DNA of 64,000 nucleotides from Sordariomycetes sp. S80-01Y (Eukaryota; Ascomycota; Sordariomycetes): NCBI GenBank assembly GCA_037042185.1, contig JAXQJY010000028.1, positions 2,108,001 through 2,172,000 on the forward strand, given 5' to 3'. Position 1 is the first letter of the stretch; every line of letters starts with the position of its first letter. Of this stretch, positions 33,259 through 44,726 are shown one piece after another. Position numbers and translations under genes: made by a program. Below the pieces are notes generated by a model. That model searched no databases. It was not told where the DNA came from and worked only from the letters and a program-made list of their open reading frames with translations.

Positions 33259-35340
33259 TTATGCCTTGAGCGCGGCGTAGTACTGCCCCACCGCCTCGTC
33301 CATCAACGCCTTCACCTTGGCGGCATCCAGCTTCTCCTTCCTCTCAAAGTTGTACAGCCCGTTGGCCTCCTGCTCAATGTCCGCCAGCTGCGTGTAGACA
33401 AAGGCGCAGCAGTGGCCGCCCTTGGTGACGCCCTCGACCAGCGTCCTGACGCGCTTCAGCAGGTCCTCGGGGTCCGTGGCCGTCGTGTACCCCCAGTCGC
33501 GCTCCTTGCCCTCGGCGCTGGCGGGGGCGATGTTGACGCCGCCGAACTCGGTGCACATGATGGGCGCGCCGGGCTTGTGGGCGATGCCGGGGTCCTTTCC
33601 GGGGATCTCGGCGGAGAAGAGCGGGCGGCCTGCCTTAGGCCCGAGGATGGCGTCCAGGGAGGCGCACGTCTTCGCCAGGTCCGGCCCGTCGGCGTAGTCG
33701 TGGAAGGTGGTCAGGTCTGTTAGCACGTGCTCCCAGCCGCAGTTGTCGTTGATGGACCGGGTGGGATCCAGCGTCTTGGTTTGGTAGTAGAGCGAGCGGA
33801 TGTGGTTGCGCTGGTCGACGTTGTCCTTGAGGCTGGTGTAGCCCCACGATTCGTTGACGGGGGTCCAGGTCACGATGCACGGCCGGTTGATGACGAGCCT
33901 CATGCTCTCCTCCCACTCCTTGTCGAACCTCTCGGTGTACTCCTGGCTGTACTGGTACGAGTTGGCCATCTCTCCCCAGACGAGGTATCCGAGCTTGTCC
34001 GCCCAGTAGTAAAACAGGGGGTCCTCGACCTTCTGGTGCTTCCTGCATCCGTTGAAGCCCATTTTTTTGGACAGGACGACATCGTCCTTGCAGGACTGCG
34101 CGGTGGGCGGCGTCATGAAGGTCTCTGCCCAGTATCCCTGGTCGAGACACAGGGCCTGGAAGTAGGGCTTGTCGTTCAGGCGCCAGGTGCCATCGCCGGT
34201 TGTCCAGTTGATGGAGCGCATGCCGGTCGTTGTCTTGACCTCATCGAGGACTGCTTCAGACGCCGAGAGAAGGCGGATTGTGAGATCGTAGAGCTGAGGG
34301 TGCTCTGGTGACCAGAGAGCCACGCCGTCGCGCCAGGCGAACTCATCGCCGAGCGGGGCGTCCTTGAGGAGGGATTCGGGCAGTGACTTGCGCTTGTCCT
34401 CCGAGAGGCGAACATTAAGGTCGAAGCTCACGCGGTTAGTCTCGCGCGGCAGAGGGATCTTATCAGACTTGGCCACCGGGATGCCGCCGAAGGACACCTC
34501 CATCTCAACGCTAACGTTTTGCGCAGCTCGTCGTCCGGTGACCGCGATGGTGTTGTGCAGCTCTCCAGAGTGAATGTCGTTGGACACAATGATGGTGCCG
34601 TTGCTGCCATCCGCAATGCGGGCGCTGGGCACGACTTCCAGCCACACGTTCTGCCAGATGCCTCCCGAAGGCGTGTAGAAGATGCTCTCCGGCTTGGCGC
34701 CCCAGTACTGCTTTCCACGGGGCTGTGTGAGATCGAAGGCGGAGTCGTAGACCCTCAGCGTCAGCCTGTGCTCTGACGTGCCGGAAGCAGCATCGATGGC
34801 ATCCGTCAAGTCCAAGTCAAAGGGGACGTGGCCCCCCCTGTGGCTGCCAATGAAGGAACCGTTGAGCCAGACGGTGGCTTCGTAGTCGACAGCACCGAAC
34901 CTGACGATGGTTCGCTTCTGCTTCTCCTTCTCCTCGGGCGTTCGCAGGTCCTTGATGGTGCGCTCGTACCACATGACCTCGTGCACGCCACGCTCATTGA
35001 TGCCGCTTGCGGGACTCTGGAAGACAAAGGGGACGTTGATCTTCCTCTTGTTGTGTGTCGTCTGTCCTAAGCTTGTCTTTGACAGGAGGTTGTCCTGGAT
35101 GAGCTTCTGTGTGCCGTCGGCAATCTTGGCGGTGATGCTGTCGCTCTCCTTGGAAGCACCGTCGCCAGCTTTAGCTTCCGAGGACACGGTCACGCTAGAA
35201 GGGAGACCGGCGTGCTGCCAGCGGAAAGACAGACCAATGTCATCGTCGTCGAAGAGAAAGTCCCAGCTGTTGCCGTTGAGGGACTGCCAGCGAAGGGGCG
35301 TTCGAAGGAAGTCGGGGCGAGGGTAGCTTTCGTCGGCCAT
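33259..35340 (-). CDS. Glycoside hydrolase family 2 protein (beta-galactosidase/glucuronidase-like)
   Basis: Single-exon gene, 693 residues. GH2 layout: N-terminal jelly-roll (WLNGSFIGSHRGGHVPFDLDLT), immunoglobulin-like middle, and TIM barrel. The acid/base Glu lies in WTPVNESWG and the nucleophile Glu in MCTEFGG, both intact, so it should be active. There is no signal peptide on the start at 35340 (MADESYPRPDFLRTP), suggesting an intracellular enzyme acting on imported glycosides; an upstream in-frame Met at 35493 gives no secretion signal either. It lies next to the Zn2Cys6 gene but has no evident link to CoA metabolism unless the cluster's substrate arrives as a glycoside. Exact sugar specificity is not deducible. 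Confidence 0.9.
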   Translation of the reverse strand: MADESYPRPDFLRTPLRWQSLNGNSWDFLFDDDDIGLSFRWQHAGLPSSVTVSSEAKAGDGASKESDSITAKIADGTQKLIQDNLLSKTSLGQTTHNKRKINVPFVFQSPASGINERGVHEVMWYERTIKDLRTPEEKEKQKRTIVRFGAVDYEATVWLNGSFIGSHRGGHVPFDLDLTDAIDAASGTSEHRLTLRVYDSAFDLTQPRGKQYWGAKPESIFYTPSGGIWQNVWLEVVPSARIADGSNGTIIVSNDIHSGELHNTIAVTGRRAAQNVSVEMEVSFGGIPVAKSDKIPLPRETNRVSFDLNVRLSEDKRKSLPESLLKDAPLGDEFAWRDGVALWSPEHPQLYDLTIRLLSASEAVLDEVKTTTGMRSINWTTGDGTWRLNDKPYFQALCLDQGYWAETFMTPPTAQSCKDDVVLSKKMGFNGCRKHQKVEDPLFYYWADKLGYLVWGEMANSYQYSQEYTERFDKEWEESMRLVINRPCIVTWTPVNESWGYTSLKDNVDQRNHIRSLYYQTKTLDPTRSINDNCGWEHVLTDLTTFHDYADGPDLAKTCASLDAILGPKAGRPLFSAEIPGKDPGIAHKPGAPIMCTEFGGVNIAPASAEGKERDWGYTTATDPEDLLKRVRTLVEGVTKGGHCCAFVYTQLADIEQEANGLYNFERKEKLDAAKVKALMDEAVGQYYAALKA

Positions 35341-36157
35341 GGCTGCGGTTCTGTAGTCAATTGAGGGTTCGTGTATGCCAATTGAAGGAATGAGAAGGAC
35401 AGGATATGGAAGTTCAGAAGAGCGGAGAGTGAAGCTGCTCTTCTGAGGTGGTGGTTTGACGACCGGGAGAGCTCTTATCGATACGAAGGTCAATTGATAT
35501 CATGAGGGGGAGGGGCAACGGCGCCGCGCCGTCAGCCTGTGAGCGTCCATCTTGGCCGACGTCGTGGAGACTCGGATGGACAGACAGAGTAAGACGAGCT
35601 GCACATCGCGGCGGGATTGCGCACAGGTGGTCAGCGGACCCGCGTAAGGAGGATTGAGAAGTTTTCAGGCTTGGCTCGATTTCCAACACATTCGGGCGTT
35701 GCTGCGTCAACCTTCAGGGGTCTCTCTGCCCCTTTTCCACGTCGGCGTGGCGTACGTCGTCGCAACAGCATGGCGTAATCAGGTACTACTGTAGTTTGGT
35801 GCGGTGCTGGAAACGCGAGTCTCTTTATGACATCTGTCTGTCCGCGAAAGGCATTCTCGAGCCGCGCCGGTAAACCAATGCGAAGGCGTAGCGATCCGTG
35901 AAGTGAGGGACCATCACGAGTCCTCCCAACTGAGGCTTCAAGCAGTGCACATTTCCGCTAGTTCCAAGACGGGCTCCATCCCTCTCGAAGACGAGATTTG
36001 AGTCCAATACTTTGTGGTTCCAGGATCTCGCCTTGGACATGCCTTGCGATTCTTCCTACAACGCATCCCCCTGTCGATGCACTACCAGATCCCCAGTGAG
36101 GCTATTCCAGCCTCTGGCTGCCCTTCATGGCTTTGAATCACGCTCGCCTGGTCTTCC
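35341..36157. other. Intergenic region upstream of GH2
   Basis: About 0.8 kb without a recognised gene; it contains the GH2 promoter and the 3' end of the mitochondrial protein gene. Confidence 0.4.
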
Positions 36158-37047
36158 TCACTCGTCCTTCTTGCTCCCTGGAGTCATCACACTTCCATCG
36201 GCAGTCTCAATACTCCTAGTCAGGGGGTTGCTATCCCGATCCGGTATCTTCTGCGCCTCTCCCTCCACCACTACTCAGCGTCAGCGTTTGCCTCTTGTCA
36301 TCCCCAGCCAGAGTTCGACTTACATCGCTTCCATAGATGCCAGCTCAGCACAATAACGAACGGCAGCCCGATCACGAGCCTCATGTACAGGCTCTTCAGC
36401 CGCGCTCGCTTCTCGTCCTGCTGCCGCTCCTGCTCCGCCCTCTCCTCCTCCATCCTCAGCTTGTCCGCCCGGGACTCGCGCGCCATGCGGAGGCGCCGCT
36501 CCCGGAATTCGGCCTGCTTCTCCGGCGTCATGTTCTGGTACTCCTTGTGCTGCTCCCGCGTGCGGTCCATCTCCTGCGCGACCTGCGCTCTGATCTCCGC
36601 CCTGCGCTTGGGCGAGAGGAGGTCGGCCTCGCCGGCTGCGGGGCTGACGCCGTCGCCCAGCGGACTGTTTGCGCTGGCATCGGGGCTGGAGCCTCCGGGG
36701 AGCCAGGACCTCCAGCCAGATTTGTTGGGGGATGCGGAGCTCGGGGACGCAGATGGCACGCCCAGCCCGTCCGTCGTGGGCTTCTTGAGCGGTGTCCTCG
36801 CAGCGAGCGAGTCATTCTCTTCCAGGTCAATCTTCCTCGTGGCCGCCTTCTTCCTGACGCTGTTCAACTTGGCGGCCGTGGCTCTCGGGTTGGGCTTCGC
36901 CGTCGAGGATTTGGACGTGTTCTTGGGGCTGGCGGGACTCGACGCGTAGCAGCGGGCGGCGCCGACGCAGTGGCGCCCGGTTGGGGTCGCGGATTGCCAG
37001 AGAAAGGCTCGCGAGATGATTACCCTTGATGCGCGTGTGGACGACAT
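36158..37047 (-). CDS. Putative mitochondrial single-pass membrane protein
   Basis: Uncharacterised fungal protein of about 278 residues. Exons 37047-36324 and 36270-36158; the 53-bp intron starts GTAAGT and has CTGAC before its TAG. The N terminus (MSSTRASRVIISRAFLWQ) is basic, hydroxylated and free of acidic residues, as expected for a mitochondrial presequence. A Ser/Pro/Lys-rich region follows, then about 70 residues of charged coiled coil (QEMDRTREQHKEYQ to QERQQDEKRARL), then one membrane helix near YMRLVIGLPFVIVLSWHLW. The second exon adds a hydrophilic tail ending GSKKDE. The layout resembles small inner-membrane assembly factors, but I do not recognise the family. Function is not assigned. 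Confidence 0.75.
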
Positions 37048-37606
37048 TGTGGACGGTGCTGGAGTGGCCGCCGAGGTGATGTCGAAGCTGGCAGCGTCGG
37101 CGCGTCGTGACTTTTTCCAGGAGCTGTCGGCGCGCGACGGGGTTCGGCGTTGCCAATCCCGGATAGGCTACTCTAGTACTTCTATCCTGAGTACCAGGTT
37201 AAGTAGAAGTTGTAGATATTACCAGTAACATCAAGGTAACGAATTCCGAGCAGTTTGATAACCTTCAGCGAAGCCAACGCTGATATACAATTATGGTACG
37301 TAGTTATAGCGGTTTGCCGCCCCTGTTCCCCTTACTGCCCCGCCTCCCAAATGAAGACATCATGCGCTACGAACCAGTCATGGTGCTCCCACGCAACGCA
37401 CCGCATGAATTAATCTAGATCATAAACGTCTCTTCCGCTCATTTTTGAGCTCACGGCGGTCACCATCGCACCATGGTTTCTACTTTTGTTTTGGTTTGCA
37501 GGTTGGTAAATGCAGCAAACGCCAGAACGCCATAGCGATTCCCTATGCCACCTCCCAGTCCACCGCATACATCTCCGTCGTCCCCTTTTCCAGCCTGAGA
37601 AGCCAC
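37048..37606. other. Intergenic region between the membrane-protein start and SPT5 stop
   Basis: About 0.56 kb; promoter of the mitochondrial protein gene and SPT5 3' UTR. No gene seen. Confidence 0.45.
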
Positions 37607-40600
37607 CTAGTCATCGTCCGTGTATGTCGGACCAGCAGGCGTCTCGGCTGCGTACGCTCCCGGCGTCGGCGCACCGTAGTATCCTCCTGCTCCCGGTGTC
37701 GGCGCGCTGGCCGCAGGTGTAGGCGCCGTGTCTGCGCCCCAGCCGCCTTGCCAGCTGCCTGCCGGCGTGGGAGCCCCGGCTCCAGGTGTGGGGGCAGCGT
37801 AGGCGCCTCCAGGAGTGGGAGCGTCCATGCTGCCGGCGGGACCACCGAGGCTGGCACCCGGTGTGGGGGCGTCGAACCCTGAAGCACCCGGTGTGTAGCC
37901 CCATCCTGAGGAGTCGTTGCCGGATGCGCCAGGCGTCGGAGCCGAGGAAGCACCCCAGGCTGGCGTCTTGCTGCCGCTGGTCCACGTATCTCCGCCACCG
38001 CTCGCATACGCCGGGGTGCGGGAGCCAGCGCCGAAGGGGTCGCCCACAGCCGGAGTCCGGGCCCCTGACTGCCACGCTGGCGTGCGTCCTCCAGAGCCGT
38101 AGGCTGTACGGGACCCATCGTAAGGGTTGACGGTACGGGAGCCATCGGCCCATGCCGGCGTGCGCGAGCCCGAGTCCTGCTTCCAGGCTGGGGTGCGGCC
38201 ACCAGAAATAGCGGGTGCTGCGGATGTTAGCTAGATACTCTTTAAATGTGGGAGGCAAAACTTACTACGCGATCCCCATGCTGGGACCCGGTCGCCCCCG
38301 GCCATGGGTGTGCGGCCGCCAGACTGCCAGCTAGGCACACGATCTCCGCCTCCGCCACGGCCTGCACCAAACCCACCTCGGCCACGACCGTTGATGTCGA
38401 TTGTGGCACCGGTCTTCTTGTCCTTGTAGCTTAGCTGCTCCTTGGGCACAGTGATTGTTTTGCTCTTGGTATGCAGCTCGACACGGGCGTGCGTGTCTGT
38501 CGAATCCTTGACGATACCCAGAAGGCCCTTGTAGGCTCCCTTCTTGATGATGACGGTCTGGTCAATAGCCTTGTCCCGGCCGAACTTTTGGATAGGTGCC
38601 GCGGGCTTCTTGTCACCATTGGGGTTGCGCCTCAGGGCTGGGTTCATGGCGTTCAGATCAGGACCTGACGACGCAGCGTTGACACGACCACCCTTGGCCG
38701 CAATGGTATTGAGCATGTTCGCCCTTGAAACGAAAACACCCGAGTTCTCAGTCGTGTCGTTCGTGTGCAGGAAGACGAACGATCGGTGAACGTGGATGAT
38801 CTTACCCTGGCGTCCCAGCCCACTGGCCTCCTTGACAACGTCGTCGATGCGGATTTCCGAACCGCTCCGGTCGGCCGCTACAACCTGCTTGCGCTGAGGG
38901 AGCTTGTTAGAGATTTGCGAGGGCATGACTTGGCGGGCTTCGCCGAACTGGTCGAGGACGACCAGTGACTCGCGGTCAACCTTGACGACGCAACCGACGG
39001 TCGTTGGGTCAAGCTGAACAAGGTCATGCAGCGAGTATTGACCCAACGAGCCTTGTCCGCCCATGTCGCTGGCTTCGCGCAGGTCCTTGCTGAAGACAGT
39101 CACTTCAGTGTTGGTCTGATCGGTCAGGATTGTCACACGGTCTTCCGAGATCTTGACAACCGTTCCGACTTCGTCGTGGAACTTGCTGCCCCCGGTAACC
39201 TTGACGTGATCACCAATCTTAAAGCGCTTGCGCAGACCCTTGGTAGGCACCTCGATCGTCTGCCCGGCGAGATCGCCTTCGGTGACGGACATGGTGACGA
39301 TGTCGCCCTGCACGTTGGTGGCCGTACCAATAACGCCCTTCTGCTCGCCAGAGTAGACCTCGATCACATCACCAGGCAGGTAAGTCACGAGGCTCTCGTT
39401 GTTCCTCAAGCTGGCTGCGAGCGCCTTCAGATCCAAGTTCTCGGTACCGTCTTCGGCCCCAGAAGCAAACCGAGTAACCTCCTCCAGACTGGGATTAACA
39501 TCCCGGGTTACCAAAGTGTCGACCTTGATATCCTTGACCTGGAAGCCCTGCTCGAACTCTTCACCAAGGTACGTCCAGCTTCCAGCGCTGGCGCTGCCTT
39601 GGACCAGGCGGGGGTTGTGCTTCTTGGCTTCGGCCTCGCTAAACAGTCGTTGGGGAGGACGGGGGCCAGGCATTCCGGGCCTTCGCTTCCCGCCGATTGA
39701 AGCAGCGTCGCGGACACCGTAGTCAAGCCGAGGAATAAAGCGGACCCTGGCTTCCAAGCCACTCTCTGTCACGTCAAGAACCTGACCCAAATCTCCTGCG
39801 TGCTTCGGGGGTTTCTTGAGTCGCACCCACGCGCCAGGCTCTAGACTGGGGGTCTTGACAACGCGGAGGAGCTCCGGCATGTCCTTGATTTCAACCAAGA
39901 CCATCTTGGTTCGAGGGTAGACGTTGAGCATGCCGTCCAACGCCTGAATAACGTCTGTCGACCGCTGCGCCTCAACGTAGATCAAACCCTTCATGACTGA
40001 GTTGGGTCCGCCACGCTCGAAGGCCGATGTGATTGCCAGCTCGTCCCTTGTCCCAAGCCTCTCCTCGATTCGCTTCTGGATTGAGAAGACGACCTCTCTC
40101 TCCTTACCCTCCTTACACCGGACTCCCCAAATGCTGGGATCGTCCACGCTGGGCAGAAGGAGCCTCTTGGGCACGACAGCACTGTCGCCAAAGCCTCTTG
40201 CAGGCCTCCGGTTGCCGTACCGCTGCCTCAAGATCTCAGCCTGCTTCTCGGCGTCCATGCTCGCTTCCATCTCCCTCCTACGGTCGAGTTCACGGTGGCG
40301 ACGGTCGTCGTCGACGCCGCCCACGTCGGCGGCATCGTCAGGATGCTCGTTGTCGATGAAATCCCCTATCTCTTCACCGTCTTTCTCATCATCCTCGATT
40401 TCGTCTTCGTCATCGACCTCGGCTTCTATATCAATGAAGGCGTTACGACGGTCGCGGCGGCGCTTGCGGCGGTGGCCCTTGGTACCTGGTCAGCTTCTGT
40501 TTGTTTGAGTGAGTACCCGGGACATACTTGTTGCACATCTTCGTCTTCGTCGTCTTCTTCCTCCTCCTCTTCCTCTTCTTCGTCCTCACCCTCCTCGTCA

Positions 40601-40872
40601 TCGTTCTTACGAGCGCCTTCGTCATCCTCATCACCCTCCTGGTCGTCCTCGTCTTCTTCTATATTGCGGGACTTGGCGCGAGGTGGCGCATCCTCGTCGT
40701 CGCCGTCCTCGTCGTCATCAGGGCTGCGAGCTCTCTTCGCTCCGCGAGGTTCATCCCGCTCAGCTTCTTGTTCATCAGCGCGTTCGTCGTCTGACACGTC
40801 GGCGGGCGCAGGGTTGAAGCCGTCGTCTTCCTCTTCGGATTCGTCGAAGCGCGGGGGGTCGTTTTCCGCCAT
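37607..40872 (-). CDS. SPT5: Transcription elongation factor SPT5 (DSIF large subunit)
   Basis: Essential nuclear factor that with Spt4 clamps RNA polymerase II during elongation; about 1055 residues. Exons 40872-40528, 40477-38266 and 38217-37607. The N-terminal 200 residues are extremely acidic, from TCC/TCG-type repeats on the plus strand. Then come the NGN domain ([21 protein letters not shown]), several KOW motifs ([62 protein letters not shown]) and a C-terminal repeat region. That region has a first block of (G)SRTPAW/GGRTPAW units and a second of APTPGA-like units, the kinase targets that recruit processing factors. The last intron splits the repeat region and keeps frame (GSR to TPAIS). 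It is divergent from the quinone oxidoreductase gene, 404 bp between starts. Confidence 0.97.
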
Positions 40873-41276
40873 GATGGGCTGCCGCAGATTCGAGCTGTGC
40901 CGGTGAGCGCCGTCTGAAGAGGCAGATGCGCGGGCGCAGGTGATGGAAGGGGGAAGTTTGAAAGTCAGGAATCGATGCGCTCGATGGGAACAAAGAGTTT
41001 CGGGAGCTCTTGCGTGCGGCTAAACCCCGGCCGACGCGCCCGTTGCGCCAGCCAACCGCCGTGACTTGTGCACGCCGCCAAGCCCCTATGAAAGTGCACA
41101 ATAAGTTATGCTTGATCCCTCCTAGTCTAAGTAAGGTACCTTAACCATGGCTATGAACAGCCGGACCTCCTCAACGCACCTCGGCTCGTCTTTCAACTTG
41201 ACTACATTCCCACTGATCGGTTCTGCAATGTAATGAGGAATCTGACGTTTGCCCTCCAGGCAACATCTACATCACG
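40873..41276. promoter_or_regulatory. Divergent promoter of SPT5 and quinone oxidoreductase
   Basis: 404 bp between the two start codons. No distinct element beyond pyrimidine-rich leaders was recognised. Confidence 0.45.
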
Positions 41277-42351
41277 ATGAAGGCCGTCATCATCCATGAA
41301 TTCTATGAGTCCCTCTCACAGCTTCACGTCTCCTCCGTCCCCAAACCTGAGCCGTCCTCCTCCTCACTTCTAATCAAGGTTCTGGCCGCTGGTGTGAATT
41401 TTGTCGACACGCTTTATGCTCGTGGCCAGCACCAGAACAACAAGTCCCACGTCTTCCCTCCCTTTGTCCTCGGTCTCGAGTTCGCCGGAATCGTCGTCTC
41501 AGCCCCTGCGGCGTCTCAATGGAAGGCCGGCGACCAGGTCTTTGGGGATCACGGTGGCAGTTATGCAGAGTACATAAGCGTCCCGTCTGATCAGGCAAAA
41601 AACCTACAGAGGATACCGACAGGATGGACCGCCGTTGAAGCAGCTGGACTTGGTGCGACCCTGCCCGTCAGCTACGGCGCGTTAACAGCAGGCGGGCTGA
41701 AGGCTGGAGAGACGGTCCTTGTTCATTCTGCAGCTGGCGGTTTAGGCATCATGGCCGTTCAAATCGCCTCGGCCCTTGGCTGTTTCGTCATCGGAACCGC
41801 TGGCTCGCCGTCCAAGTGTGCCTACGCAAAGTCCTTCGGCGCAGCTGAATGCTTCAACTACAGTGAAAGCGATTGGCATCAGAGAGTGCTCGAGGCTACA
41901 AAGGGAAAGGGTGTGGATGTTGTATACGACCCGGTGGGACTAGTTGATTTGAGCTTAAAGTGCATTGCACACAGGGGACGGGTACTTGTCGTGGGGTTTG
42001 CTGGGAGGGACAGTAGCAGCATGGAGGCCATCAAGATGAACAGAGTGCTGTTGAAGCAGGTCAGCTTGATTGGATATGTGAGTGACCTGCCTCCAAGATA
42101 CAGTGGTTGCTGACGAAGGCTAGCGATATGGGGAGAGCCTGAGGAGATACCCCGAGGAGAAGAACCGGATATGGGGCGAGCTCAGGCCCCTGATTGACAG
42201 CGGGAAGATCAAGCCTACGGTCTTCAGCGCGTACGGGGGTTTGGACGGCGTGCCCCAGGCCTTGGATGATTTATCTAGCCGCAAGGTCTCCGGCAAAGCT
42301 GTCATAAAGGTTGCTGAGGATGAGGCGTCGGGCTCGAAATCAAAGCTATGA
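41277..42351 (+). CDS. Quinone-oxidoreductase-like medium-chain reductase, peroxisomal (ends SKL)
   Basis: Zinc-independent MDR of about 342 residues. Exons 41277-42077 and 42124-42351. Seen: VNFVDTLYARGQ, GLEFAGIV, the AAGGLGIMAVQIA cofactor loop and AGSPSKCAYAKSFGA, all typical of NADPH:quinone oxidoreductases. Zn-binding Cys of alcohol dehydrogenases are missing, as in the family. The second exon ends GSKSKL, a strong PTS1, so peroxisomal import is predicted. Family members reduce quinones or act as enoyl reductases on acyl-CoA; a peroxisomal copy could serve either redox balance or fatty-acid-type reduction. It is about 8 kb from the PTS1-rich cluster and between housekeeping genes, so membership of that cluster is doubtful. 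Confidence 0.9.
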
Positions 42352-42672
42352 AGGATATTGGACATTCGTTTTATCTTGCGCTGGGACATTTCTACCGTCC
42401 CGGAATCAGGAAAAGATCCTGTGCACGTCCATCTATTCAGCGTCCCAACCTCCTTTGCTGCCACGGCCGTGTTGCATGCTTCTCGCAATGTGTCGTAGCA
42501 ATGTTTCCGAACCCTCCTTTTCGACTTTACAATACTCTTCAAACGCCGAGCTCCGCGATGCGACAGAAAGTAGACATCCAGTCTATGACAAACTCAAAAC
42601 GAAGAGCCATTGCACGACGTGGTGCAACGACCAAGCCCACCGCATGTCGGGGAAGGCAGTTGTTGCTTCTGC

Positions 42673-44726
42673 TTAAGACACGCGGGTGCCCCAGACCCCA
42701 CGCCCGCCGCTCACACCAAGCCATTCTCCATGCTCGCCGACTTGCAAGTGTGGCGCCCATGCCAGGTTGGCAACTTCATACTCGCATTCCCAGCTCGCGA
42801 CTGGGCTTCGTGCAGCTTCCTGCGCTCCATTCGCCCCTCCCGAGCTCGAGCTGGCATTCATCAAATCCCACAAGAGCACCTGACAGTCATCACCACCGGA
42901 AGCCAACAGCCCCCTTCTCAGTGGCGACCAGTCAAGGCTGTTGACAGCGCCAGCATGGCCGCGCAGCTCGAGGAGAGCTTGCCCGGGCTGGCGAGCGTCA
43001 AGGATGCGGATCGTGCCGGAATCCTGGGCAAAGGTCGCGAGGAGGTGTGTGTCATGCGGTGAGGTCGCCAAGCGGAGTAGAGGGGGCGGGTTGCCGGCGG
43101 ATTGTTGTGCGGCGTTCGGGCTCGCGCGGCTCGGAGTGTCCACTGGGAATGTCAGCACCGCCGCATCTGGAAGGGGTTTACTTGACCTACCTCTGTCATC
43201 CTTTCCTGTCGGCTCGTAGATGATTGTTGAATGCTCCAAACTGCGCAGGTCAAACATTCGCACACTGCCATCCTGACCGCAGCTGACGAACACGTCCACG
43301 GTGTTAGCGCAGAAGCGGACGTCGTACACCTCCTTGTCGTGCGCGATCAGCTGCGTCTTGGCCGTCAACGAGGGGATGTCCCATATCGTACAGGTTGTGT
43401 CGATGCTTGAAGTGATGATGAGGGCGGGGTTCATGGTGTTCCAGTCGAGGGAGGTCAAGGGCGCGGTGTGGTCGGGGGTCTTGGAGTTGGAGAGCAGAGC
43501 GAGGGGAGTCAGCTTGGTGCCGGGCTCCTGGGCTCCCCGTCTCGAAATGTTGCTTCCCGGTGTGGCGGGAGTCTCCGAGGGGAGAGACCACAGCCTCAGG
43601 TGGTCGCCCGAGGTCGCCAGCAGATCGGTGGATTGCTTCTGGGAGGATGGCGGCTCCCACAGGAGTCGCGTCACCGGGTACGAATGTGTCGCTTCGGCAA
43701 CTTTGGTGAACTCGAGGGCGTACTTGGACGTGCCGTGCGTGTAGACGTCGGAAGGAGTCGTAGTGGTGTGGCTGTCAAGGATTTGGATCTAGCTGGTTAG
43801 CAAAAGAGTCTTTCCCGTGCCATTGAGTCACTTACGAAGTTGTGACCATCCTCGAGGTAGCTGCCCACGGCCAGCTTGCCTGCGCCGTTGGCCTGGGGCC
43901 GCCACTTGCACCAGTCAAAAGCATAGATGGGCCAGGGCGCCATGTAATTGCTCGTGCCAGCTTGGGCATTGGCCAGATCGTAGCTCAAAGTTCCCGGGCC
44001 ACCGTCCGACATGCTCGAGTCGGCGCGCGGGCGGATATCTGCCAGGCCGAGAGGGGTATTCGAGATGTGCCTCTGCGACCCAGGCTGGGTGTACTTGGAG
44101 ACATCGGAAGGCGACATGAACTGCGACGAGGCAGAAGTGCCGCCAGGCGTGGTGGGCGTGTAGGCATGGTAGCTACCGGGGGTGTCGTAGGCGCCGCCAG
44201 GGCTCGAGCGAGAGTAGGTATGCGACATGTTGAGGGTTGGTTTGGCGGCGGTGGAGTAGTCGTGCTGTTGGTGGCTATCCTGCGGCGACAGCGAGCTCTG
44301 AATGGTAGGCAGAGCCGGCGCGGTGTTGGAGGAAACGGGCGGCGGCCTGGCCGTTAGACCTCCCGGCTGGAGGACGTTGGGCACGGAATTGGCAGACGGG
44401 CCTTGGTAGCTGAGGTGAGGCTGGGCGCTGGCGGGTGGAGGTGGGTGGTCGAGCTTGATCTGGGGGTTGGAGGAGGTGGCGTAGGACTCGGGGGACATGT
44501 GCTGGCGCTGGGGACTGGCGCTCATGCCGGACATGTGCAGCTCGTCGGGTTGGTGAAGCGGCTGCTGCTGCTGCTGCTGCTGTTGTTGCTGGCCTCCAGT
44601 CGAGGCTGAGGCTGAGGCTAGCTGGGAGGTTGAGACGGAGGAGCTGCCAGCGGTTCCAGCAGCGCCTGAAGAGGAGCCGCCTGTGTCCTGTCGTCGCGGG
44701 GCAGCGAAGGACCCTGATTGGTCCAT
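42673..44726 (-). CDS. DCAF7: DCAF7/WDR68 WD40-repeat scaffold
   Basis: WD40 adaptor of the DCAF7/WDR68/AN11 family, which tethers DYRK-type kinases and CUL4 ligases; about 652 residues with the intron model used. Exons 44726-43836, 43788-43191 and 43142-42673. The first 250 residues are a low-complexity Gln/Ser/Pro-rich extension with a ten-Gln run from a CTG/CAG repeat. The conserved core follows: IYAFDWCKW, KLAVGSYLEDGHNF, LLATSGDHLRLW, the SSIDTTCTIWD hallmark, LIAHDKEVYDVRF, DGSVRMFDLRSLEHSTIIYE. The second intron (43190-43143) is only 48 bp and a multiple of three without stops, so its retention would add 16 residues. It has GTAGGT, CTGAC and CAG, and removing it fits the family better. 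It is convergent with the quinone oxidoreductase. Confidence 0.93.
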
